Assembly (NCBI GenBank): GCA_023091665.1
Contig: JALJCQ010000026.1
Coordinates: 1,054,001-1,118,000, forward strand
Direction of reading: 5' to 3'
DNA length: 64,000 nt
Origin: Pythium myriotylum
Taxonomy: Eukaryota > Oomycota > Peronosporomycetes > Pythiales > Pythiaceae
Shown here: positions 51,901-63,900 of the stretch, one piece after another
Position numbering within the stretch: the first letter of the stretch is position 1
Layout: every line of letters begins with the position of its first letter
Notes under the pieces: generated by a model
What the model saw: only the letters and a program-made list of their open reading frames with translations
Database searches by the model: none
What the model was told of the DNA's origin: nothing
Position numbers and translations under genes: made by a program

Positions 51901-54900
51901 TGAGCGAACCACTCGTCGGTGACGAGTTTGCAGTCACCGAGATTGTGGCAGTTGAAGTCGATCCACCTTTATCCTCGGCGAACAGTTGGAACACATACGT
52001 TACACCTGGGGTGAGTACGTTTTCCCTCAACACCATGGTGCGCCGCGAAGTGGGAACAGCGAACATCGCAGCGGCCGTAGAGCTCCCTCCACCACTAATG
52101 AGTGACCATTCAGTCCTCTGAATGGGTAGCTTGGATGTGACGGATCCCTTGAGGATGACTTTCTCGTTTGTATTCACCTTGCTGGCAGCAAGGGCCTCGA
52201 TCGAGACGCTTGGCGGTGAACCGGGCTTGTAAAAGATCACGACTGACGATACTGCAGTGCGCGTATCCTTGGTAGCAGTGACGGTGAACTGGTAAAACAG
52301 ATTTGGGGTCATTGTGTTCGCTGCGATCACGGGTTTGTCCGTACTTGGCAGTGACAACACGTCTTCGGCCGCTGTAGTGCATGGTTTCTCGAATGCACCC
52401 GCTGCAGTCGTCCGCATCAAACACGACCACGCAAAACCCATAGGAACTACGTTGGCTAGATCGTCTGGGTCTAGAGACTTAGATGCGTCCAAGGAAAGAT
52501 CTTGTTCTACGCCAAACGATCGATCGCCCCCAGCAATCGAAGCTGTCAGAGCACTTGAGAGAACTCTGACTTCCACAGTCGCGGAGTTTGTGATTCTTGG
52601 CGTCTTGGTCATGGCGACAACGATTCGAAAGACGTACCTAACACCAACGGTTAGCGTTCGCGCGGGCAAGCGCAACATTCGTGGATTAGGAGATGTTGAC
52701 TTAAACTGGGAAACCGTGAGGTCGCCCTCCACTTGCACCCAAGCGAACGTCATGTCCAACGAGGTCGACGACGAACCCGTCGCATCGCTTGTGCACGTTG
52801 GTGCATCTGCTGTCGCGACAATCGATAGCTCGCGAGCACGCATCACTTGTTGCAACGAGCCTCCTTGAATTGAGACCATCGGCAGCGGCAAACCGGCTTT
52901 CTTTACAATAACCGCAGACGAGTTTGCCTTGGCACCAAAGAAATTCTGAACTTGTAGCACGAAGCTATAGGTTGCGTCCGCCTCAAGGTTAGCAGCAGCG
53001 ACCTTAAGAGAAGCACTATTAGCGTCAGCTGTCTGGCTCAAAATTGTCGTGATTGGGGTCAAATCGGCAGTGCTTGTGGTCTCGTTGAGAATCCATGTGT
53101 ACGTCATAGTTCGCCCACCAGATCCAGATGAGCCCGAGCCGTCAAGGAAAAGATCATCGCATACGCCTAGTGAGGACGCACCATTCACGAGCACAAGCGG
53201 CTGGGGTACGATATCCGGAAGTGAAATTGAGAGTGTCGTTAAGCTCGTGGCCAGTTCTGCTTCGGCTGTCGATTTCAATATGCCACCTTTTAGAACTAGA
53301 TTTGCACCAGGGACAACGTTAACACCACGACCAAATACCAATCGAATGACCTGGTCATTCGACTGCCAAGTGCATGATGGTGAAACTCCGAAGTAGTTGT
53401 TCGTCGAAGTCGCCCCCGGCAAATCGAAGAGCACGCTGCAGGAGAACGTAGCATCCGCAAGCATTGTGTTCTGACGATTGACAGATCGATCAAACTGGAT
53501 CATCAAACCCACAGCGGTATTCAAAAACTTGACAGATACAAGCTTTGGTGGTGGCGTCGTATCCTTTGTCTCGACAATCTTAACCTGAAGCGAAGTGATC
53601 TTGACACTGCTGTAGAGCTTGTCACTGCTCGAAGGAGTGTGTATGATGGTACCAAAATGGTCTCCTTCACGGACAAAGTTGTCGTCCGCACTCACAGAGA
53701 CACTTTGAGCGACATTCCAGTTAGCAGCTGTAAACGTGAGGGACGTCGGAGAAACTACGAGCTGAGTAAGCGACGTAGTGATCGCAACTGTGACATCTGC
53801 TGTCGGTTCGGCCGTAAGAACAACTGAGTATGAATCGGAGAAGACTCGAGCTTCTGCAACGACGAGAGCTGGCGCGGTCGTTTGTACTCGCTGAAAGAGC
53901 AGGACACCAGAAGTATCATCGTTTAGCACCTGCACAGCAACCTGGCTGATACTAACTGTCGCATAAACAGCATCGGTCGTTGAGATCGTTGGTGAGATCA
54001 CAACAGCTGTATCCGCGTCGTCTAAGAAGTTATTGATCGCTTGAATCTGGACGCTTCGTGTCGCACTCCAATCTATGGTTGTGAACGTGACGGAAGTCGG
54101 GGTTGTGATCGCCTTTGCCGTGACAGAGCTCGTGAAGGAGATCGTGACCGCACTCAATGGAGCGGTTAATAGACTCACACCGAGAGATCCTGTAGCCCCT
54201 TCCTTTAACGAAAATGTCGAAGATGTAAGAGCTACGGCTGCGAAGTTCTGGGACGTCGTCTTCGTTGTTCTTTGCGTCGTCTTCGAGGCGTAGATTGTGG
54301 CCACAGCAACTACCTCGAAGCTCATTGAGCTAAGTGCAGAAACTGGCCTCACGAAGAGATCACGCAGTGTTGAATCGGATGGTACGACGTACACCGCCGA
54401 ACTAGAGGAGACCGATGTGATCGCCTGCGGGGCTAGAGCTGTCGTTTGCCACGCCACCTGCAAGTCACGAGTCGCCAGGGCAACGCTTCGACCAGACGCA
54501 ACGAGATACACAGCAAGAGAAGTGACGTTTGCTTTCGTCACATCGGGCAGAGCCACACTGGTGATCCCAACACGCACCCAGTCAGTGATGCGACCACGAG
54601 TGAGCGTCTCAGTCACGACAAGTGGTGCGTCGGCGATAGGCAAAATGTTGAGCACCGCTAAACGGGTGACCGCGGCTTGCTCACCAGTGTCTCGCTCTGA
54701 TGATATCGCCGTAATATTCAGAAGTGCTCTCCCATATCGAGACCCAATCGTCAGGAACCGAAGTACTTGCCAGCGTGAGGGAGCAGAACCCAAGAGAAAC
54801 GCGCCAAGTGGATCTGATAGTCTCTGCAACACGACTCCACCGACTTCAACACGATCAATCAGCGGCACTCCTGACATGTCCCTTATCAAAAGCGAAAGTG

Positions 54901-57900
54901 ATTCGGAGCCATCATCATCCACGAGCGAGAAAATCGTGACGTTGAGGTCAGTTGGCACGCCCTGATTTACAGACCATTCGTTCGTCGCGAGGGACAACAC
55001 TGGGGGATCAGCGACGCTAATTACCTGGAGCGAGACTGACTGCAGTGTAGTTGCGTTATCGCCCGTAGCCTTCTCATATGTGGTCACAATGACGTCAGCC
55101 GAAATAGGGCCACCGTAATTGGCTCGAGGCGTTAGTGTGATGACTGTGTTCCTTATGATGAACTCGCCTGCGCCACGGGCCAGTACACTAACGATCCCTC
55201 TGCTTGCAGAATCCGTTTGGAATGTTGAGATTGCCGCGATGGAACCGTTGATCTGTGCCTGCCGAAAGATCGAAGCTGGAGAGAACGAGCATGTGATCTC
55301 AATGACTTCAGAGCCATCAGAATCAGGTGTTCGTGCTTCGAGAATTGCGAACGAAACGGATGTGTCCTCTTGAGTTAGCAGCTGGGTCGCGTTAAGCAGA
55401 ACTGTTGGTGGATTCGCAACAGGCAGCACGACAATGTGGAATCGATCAACCACTGAAGAAATTGAACGAGATGCCAAAATCCCATCTGATGCCTGCACCA
55501 TCGAGTACGACCGTAACGAAAACGTGATCGTCTGGGCCATATATCGCCTCGGTGTAACTGTAATTGTCGTTTGGTTCAGCGCAACTGGCCTCCTTGGTTG
55601 CAACAGAGTCACTCGGGTAATATTCGTGCTGGTGCTAGCGTTGCTGAGCATTGTTTGGCCAGAAAAGACCCCATCAACTGCACTTTTCAGCACGTGTAAT
55701 TGTAGATCCACCAGATCCGCCATATTCGTCACAATACCCATTGCCGCGAGTGAAAAGGTGACATTTTGGTCATCACCCACCACAAAGGTTCGCACCGTCG
55801 GGGATATTGAAGTCGCGCGCGGGAATGACGGCATGAAGAAGGCTTGTCCAACGACCCGCTGGGAGATATTCATCCACATGGATGTGAACTGCTGGCGGGC
55901 AAAGCTGGCGACGGTTATATTCATTCGAGCCATCAGCGGGCCAAAATAGCCTTCTCGAGCCAGACGCTGGGCCATCATATACAAAGCGTCCACCGGATTC
56001 GTTGAGTCAAACTGAACGCTTATGCGTCCAGACGCTTCGTTAATAATTGTTCGTCTCTGTGTCGTGGAGTTAAAGCCGAGGGATCCCACAGCGTTTGCAC
56101 CAGGAATAACCAACTGGAACATGTAACCGCCTCCGTTCGCATCGCCGACAACACTTGCTGGTACCGATCTTTGTAAAGCTCGAGAATATGTTGACACCCG
56201 ACTGCTCGAGAGCATAACCCTTTTGTCGCTCCAAATTGATACCGTAGAAGGAGTGACATCAGCATTACGCCGCTCTCCTTGGATCACAATTGAAACGTCG
56301 AGAACAGCAATTCCATCACCGGCCCCCAGGTAAGCGCTTCGATTCGCCGCTAACTGAAACTGAACCGTTGACACCACAAAGTAGAGCGACAAATATCCAA
56401 CTATAGCTTCAGAGGGAAGGAGCGTGACATACTGTCGCTGATCGTACGGAACATCGAAGACTGTCACTCCCGAAGGTCCTCCGAAGCCTGTTTGAAGTGG
56501 CGACAACCGCAAATATCCACCGTACACAGCCGATACCTGCGATCCATTTGCTACGACCAAGTAGAGATGGTCGCGTGCGATCAGCTCTTGATCTGCATCC
56601 TGGCGCTGGAATGGTATTCGGACGAAGGCGCTCGAAAATGTCTTGAGCAATGGAATGGGTCGGACCACTGGGTCCAACGGTACGACCATGACTGTCGACC
56701 CAATAGGCTTGGCAACACGCTGCTCACCACTTTCGAGCTCTGTTGTCGTGACAGCAACTGATACTGTGAACAAACCGATGAAGTTCGCGCGAGGCGAGAT
56801 GAATAATGTCTTGTTAAACATGAACAACCCACTTGAGAATCGATAAATGGATTGTGATCCCTCAATCGTCTGTGACGGCACGAGTAAAACACCACCATCC
56901 AGGACTGAAAGTACGGCGGACGCGTTCACCTGGACCTCAACAGTCAGTACTTCGGATCCATCTCGGTCGATTGTCGACGCAGTTATTGATAGCGATACAG
57001 GCACGAGTGGCTTGGTCACCATCGATGAAGGCGCCATAGTTACACTTGCGAGATGAGCAATTGGCGTCACAACGGCAGCAAAATCTACCGTTGGTGAAGA
57101 GCTGACAAGCGTTTCGACATCCCCTAAATCGACCCGACTACTCAAAATGTTCGCGAGTGTCGATGGAGACAGCAACGCTCTTTCCACTGACCACACCGTA
57201 ACCCTCCACGAAAATATGCCACTGTAACCAACACGAGGCTTGATACTCAAGGTACCAGTGATATCCAGCCCCTTCGAGTCGAGAACCATGAGCCATATCG
57301 AGTCCGTGCGGGTAGTATTCCACCAGCTGACCGTCGAAGACACCGTCCCTACTACGGACGATGACCACATCAACTGCTCCACGTCATTGGCAACCGGCGT
57401 CGGGATTAAAAACCGCGTTAGGATAATCTCAGACCCATCGCGATCGACAAGTGATGCGGTTATGGTACTCGATTTAATCCATTCATCCTCAACAGCTTCG
57501 GATTGGGTGACACTGGTTTCCAATACAGGGGGCGTTGAGACCGGGAGTACTGTCACGTTTAGAACGATGGTGAAAGAATCTGTTGCGATGTCCCACGGTG
57601 AAGAAGGGTTGACATCAATTGCTTCAGCAACTAACCGACACGTAACAAAACCTGATGCGTACGTCCGCGCTCGAATGGATACAACGAGTTGCGAGACCGG
57701 GATCGACGTAGCGGTGAGCTCTCCCAGATTGAACTCCGCGGAGAGCCCGAGAGTCGTTGAGAAGCTTCTTCCTCCGTTCACAACCTCGACGCGATCTATC
57801 AATGAAGCACCATTTTTATCACAAGCGAACTTGACTACAGCCTGCTCAGACCCATCGACATCGATCAGTGACATGTTGGAAACGGCGAACCGAACGCCAC

Positions 57901-60900
57901 CGTTTTCTGTCATTGTCAATGAATCTCCACTCAATGGGGTGAACAGGATTCGAGGGGCTTCGGCGCGTGGACGTATAGTCATCATTAACGACCGTTCAAC
58001 ACCAACTAGTGACTTCCGCTCGCGGTAACTTCGACACGCAAGAACCCCTTCGGTCGAACTAGCAAGTGAGACGCAGTCGCTTGCAAAGAATGCACTGGCA
58101 AGATCTACCGTTGATACAAAGACCGCGAATGTCGTCAAAAACGAACCTGAGATTCGTCGAATGGGAGCCAATGTGGCGTCGAAAATTACATTGGTGATAC
58201 CCGATCGGACGGCAACTGTAGGGGACATGCACACAAAATTGACGGCATTTGAGCGGCAACTCCAAGTCCCATTCATCGCCGAGTCAATGTTCTGAACCAT
58301 ACTGGGGGGAATGAATATAACAGCTTTGAAGAACCGTTGCTCCATTGTGGAGAATGGAGTCACTATCGCCCGAATCACCAACTGATCATTCTCGAATACA
58401 CTTGCATTCACTGCGCTTACATCGACCGACGGCGCAACTGCTCGTGGCATCGGATCGATCGTGATTTTCAACTCCTTCACAGACGTATTAGAAGGAACGG
58501 TAAGCGCAGATGTCTCGCTTGACGTTGCTACGATCTGAACTGCAAACTGACCGTAGTAGTCGTCTCTCGGTGTGAGGCTTAAACTCTGATTTGCCAGCTG
58601 AAATAAACCCTTAGACTTCCGGAGCAGCGGTACCGTGATCAGAGAATAATCTGTGAACGTCGTAACATTGTCAAACCCAACAGCACTTCCACTCCACACA
58701 ATCTCCCCATTAACAGCAAGCTGCTGAACTGCTGCAGTTGGAAACCTCACCCCAGCTTCCAAACTCTCAGACCCATCCATGTCTGGTGTGAAGACACGAT
58801 CAATTGACAACAGCACAGCACGCTCTTCTATTCCACGCACCACATCGATGCTCACGAGAATAACCGGGCTATTTGCACGAGGGAGCACAGCGATTGAGAT
58901 CGTTTGTTCGTATGTCGTCACACTGCGAGAGGAATATTCGTCGCTTTGCGTGCACAATCGTGCTGTAACGCGTACGCGCATCGCAATCTGCTGAGCAAGA
59001 TACTTCCGCGGAGTGATTGTCACAAAGCGCGAACTCGTATCACTCGGTCTCAGTGTACAAATGTAGGCATGATAGCCTCCACCCATATCACGAACGGGTT
59101 CAGTAGATAACTCCAGCCCGTCGCTCCCAGTCATTCTGTCAACCGCTCCAGTAGGCACGACCAACCTGATGGTCACGATATCAGCCAAATTACCAGTGAG
59201 TCCAAGCTGAGAGAGTGAGAAGTCCACGTCAGCATCATCTGGTACGCCAAAACTGAGTCTAGCAGAGATTGTTGTTGTAAACGGTTTCGAGAACACGGTG
59301 ATATTGTTCTCGCTTTGACTCTCGAGCGCAGTCTGCATGGCGCTGTCCCACATTTGGAGACGCTGGTGAACCAAAGTCCTTCCAGATGCGGTCGGACGTA
59401 AAAGGAACTGAAATATCGACATTGATTTGTCGATCGACATGTTTCCCGAGCTCCACGCGAAGCATACCCTCGGTCCGCATGGCGTTGGAGTGAGCTGTGT
59501 TGAAACGTTGGAGCGAATAAGCCGGATTGGTGCCCGGGCTGGCCACTGAGTCTGAACTTGAATACCGCGTGAAGACGCTCCGTACAGACTACTCATTGCA
59601 CTTCTAGTGTCTGCGATTACAGACACAATTGAGTTCCCTGCCGTCAGACTATTCGTTTCTCTCAGCATCACCAACGCGACATTCGCAAACGTATCGCGTG
59701 GCAGTCCTGTGTGAACCACGATTGACATGGCTTCAGCCGTAACGCCTCCTCTGTCGAACTGAATCTGTGACTGAGAAGTTACAATATCAAGTCGAACAGT
59801 TGAGAGGATAAGACTCAATTCAACGAATCCGATCGGTGCATCCACTCGCAGATGGAGTGCAATCATGGAACGCAAGGAATACGGGACAAGAAACGTTGAC
59901 GCACCGCTCCGTCCAACACTGAAGTTCAAGGCTTCAAGCCGCTGAACGCCTGCAAACACACTGCTAACCGTCTGGAAGCAATGCTCAACGTGGAGAAGAA
60001 TCGAGTCACGAGATACGACTTCTTGGTCTTGGTCCAACCGGCGGAATGGGATTCGAACGAAGCCACCCGCCCTGGCATGAAGAACGGTTACGGGTCGAAT
60101 CGCAGGGTTAGCAGGGAATACGACTATGGTAGCAGTAAACCTCGAGTCCCTCCGTTCCATGCTTTCACTTTCTGTCGTAGTGACCAAGACCAACACACTT
60201 AAAATCCCGGTGAAATCGTCTCGTGGTACCACAATTATAGATCGAACAAGCTTGAAGACTTCGTCACCTTGACTAGGTTCAAACACAAACACCAAGCTTC
60301 CATTTGATGACTCTAACGGCGCAACCTTGACATTCTCCAATGATCGTAGCTCCAGCACCGCGCTTGCATTCACCGTAATAATCATTTGCAAAGACTCGGA
60401 TCCATCGTTATCGTCAGTCCAGGCCTCGACTGTAAGATTCGCTTCGGAAGAAGGAGTCGTGACCAAAGAGTCAGGTCGAGTGAGAATGTGTGCTGAGTGA
60501 ACGATAGGCTCGACCTTAAGCAGCATTCCTTGTGATGTTGAGACCGCAATCAGCTCATTAAAGTTTGGCCCACTCCCGGTGGCTTCTGCAATATCCCAAG
60601 CGGCATCAGTTTCGTTGGCCCACATCCTTGCTTCCCGTTCAACTGATACCGCAGTTATGTTCCAGGTGAGACGACCACTGAATCCAACCCGTGGTTTCAA
60701 GTAGAGTTGGCCGACAATGTCCTGGCCACTCGCTGCGGCGGAGACTACTGCAATGGATTGAGATTCGAACCACGTGAATGTACTGACACCACTTGACGAA
60801 CTCCAACGCACTATTTCCAGCACTGCCTGTCCGTCCTGGTACCGATCATCGAAGAATTTGAACACGAGGTAAGCCGTCTCGGATCCGTCACGATCAACCA

Positions 60901-63900
60901 GCGTAACTTGGATGGGTTCCGTTGTGTAATCTCCGTCTTCTTGGATACTTGATTGATTGCGCCCAATCACAAGTTCTGCAACCGTAGCTACTGGAGTCAA
61001 GGTGGCGGAGAACGAAACACTCTTCTCATCTTGAACAACCATGTGCAAGCTCTGATCAAAAGCTGTTGCGCGAATCTCACATGAGATGACACCAGAGAAA
61101 TGAAGACGAGGTTTAATTGTGAGAGACAGCGGGTCTATTTCTGAGGCGTTGTACGCAGTCACCATGACGATGTCATATCGGCGCATCTCTCGAGACGCAG
61201 CCTGGATCACAGCAGTCGATCGCAGCGTCTGGTCGCTGTTCAGTACAACATGATCGATCCCTCCAACAGAACACAATATCGACACAAATAATTGCTCCGA
61301 TCCGTCGGTGTCGTCTAGGACACAGTTGCCGATCTCGACTTTGATCCACTCGCCTTCAGGGACTACGCGGAAAGGCGGGATCACAAGAGGCACCGGTGCC
61401 ACCGCTCGAGGATCTATTGAAGCGGAGAGATGCGTTTGCGAAGCAACAATTGATTTGCGCTCGCGAAAGCTACTGCATCGTAGCAACTCGACAGTCGACT
61501 CAGCAGCCTTTGCACAATCCTGGAGGAAGAATTCGCTGTCGATATCCTTTGTGTACGCGAAAACGGAGAGCTCAATAACGTAGTCACCGGACTTATGAAT
61601 CGTTGGTAACACTTCCAAGAAGACTTGATGCAGATTGTCGTTGGTAACGGCAGCATCGCCCCCAAGTGGCAGCAAACAGACTGCGTTCCCATTACCTGAC
61701 ACACCGGATCTGCACGGCGGTGATGACCAGCCGATCTCAACGTCCCTAACATATTCTTCTGGGAAGATTACCATCAGGTGGTATCGCATAGTGTCCTCGA
61801 TCTTGTAAATTCCCAGAGTCGCATTCAGCTTTTGATCCTCCATGCCATCAAGAATGGGCGGTACCACTTCTAGTGTGGGAGCTACGGCCACTGGCATCGA
61901 AGCAACCTCTACAATAGCAGTCTGAGTCGTTACAGCGACCTCCCCAGTCGATTTTTCCACCGACTGAACATGGATCTCAATTGCGAAACTACCACGTTGA
62001 TCTGGGAGTGGCATAAACGCTAACTCAATAACTCCAACACTGAAAACCTCGTCCTCCAACGATACAATAGTGTGCTGGACTTTCGTCGGTGTTGCATCCA
62101 TACTTCTCGTGTTGTTCGCGAGCTGAGTATTCTGACCACGAACATCGATCAAGTTCAACTGGGTTGCATCAATAGATACGAACACCTCGATGATTTCTGA
62201 CCCGTCTTGGTCTGGAGTCCAGGCGCCAACAATCTCTACAGTGAAAGGAAGTTCCTCAACAGCATTGATTCGCGTATTGTTCAGCACGATCGAAGGTTTA
62301 TTCGGAAATGGAGTCACATCCACCTCGAAAGCAATAGTAGAAGTTGAACACGAAACCGCAAAAACTCGATCCGAAACGAAAAGAGAGGATATCGCATCAA
62401 GTCGAACGACAAAGGTCTGAGTTAAGTACTTGTGAGGAGCAATCTCAACGAACTGAGACGGTGGGGATTCGGCAGATCGGTTGAAAATGATCACAGAGTA
62501 CGTCTCTAACAACTTGGTGTCATGAGATATCCAATCCTCACCGCTTCCACTTGAAATGCTGTCAATGACCGCGCCACCGACAATCGTAAGCTGGACCATT
62601 TGAAAATCCTCCAGCGATGTCCATCCGATAATGTCAGGGGTCAATGCCATCCTAACTACACCCTCATCAGAGATAGAGACTACCTCCATCTGACGACTTG
62701 ATGAAGAAAGAGCTAATTGCGAAGCCTCGACAATCGAATCGCGGAAGAGGTTGACAATCTGAGTCTCCTGCTGCTGGCCAGCACTGTCAGAAGTAAATAC
62801 TCGCACTTGAACTCCCAACATGCTTGAGCTACCGAGTCTTTGATGTAGAGAAACGTTCCAGGGTAGACCATCAGACATCACAGTAGCGTACTCTCTCCCT
62901 GCCAACACTTCGAAGCTCATCATCAGCCCGCTTGGGCTTGAAAGTGGAGTCAAGAACGTCTGCTTAGGAGACAAGACCCAGGTTCTCACGAAGTAATCAT
63001 TGTACCCAATGTCGACTGGTACTAGCGATCCGCTTGTTTTGGTTGCGAGATTGGAATTCCAGCTGATCACAGCGCTAGAAGCCAAAACAACTGGTCGGAC
63101 AAGCACTCCAATTGCGCTAGCAGAAATTCCGTCACCAGTTGCAGGATACGAAGTTTGTAGTCTTGATGAGACTGTCAACGGCAGTGTAGAGACGACAAAA
63201 TATAATCGGAGGTATCCTGTGTAATGTGCACGCGTCCGAATGCTCACTGCGTGCCGACTGACGTACGGGATGGTGTAGATAGGAACGGTACCGCCCTCGA
63301 GCAAACTCAGTGGAGGAATTCGAATTACACCAGCAAAAACATCGGATACAACTGCAGATTCTGCATCAACAAAAAGGGTCAGGTGGTCGCGGGTTGAAAT
63401 TTCTTGATCCAAGTCGATTCGATCAAATGGGACCTTGATAAAGTCACTCTCGTGGCCAACAATTAGTCGGTTGAGATGCACGACAGGATCAGCTGGCACG
63501 ACGAGAACACTCGCAAACCAGACACTAATTCTGCTTTCCTGTGTCTCGAGCTCCTCGTTTATGAAGGTGAAGTCTAAGACAAAGATTCCAACAAACGTTG
63601 CAGCTGGGACGACACGGATAACTGCAGTCACATTCCACGGAACAGAGTTCCCAAGTAGCTTATATGTTGCTTGGCCGGTACCACTATTGTCGTTCATCTT
63701 GTACAAACTGGCATGATCTCCTTCAACTGTGCTAATGGACTCAACAGCAGATGAGTTCACGGAAACGGTAAGACTGATTACTTCGCTACCGTCAACATCA
63801 GGTGTCCACGCAGAAACTGTGAGATCTATAGCACGAAGCGGCCTTGTTACCGTCGACCTCTGCGATAAATAGACCGAGGGGGGGTGACAGATCGAAAGGA

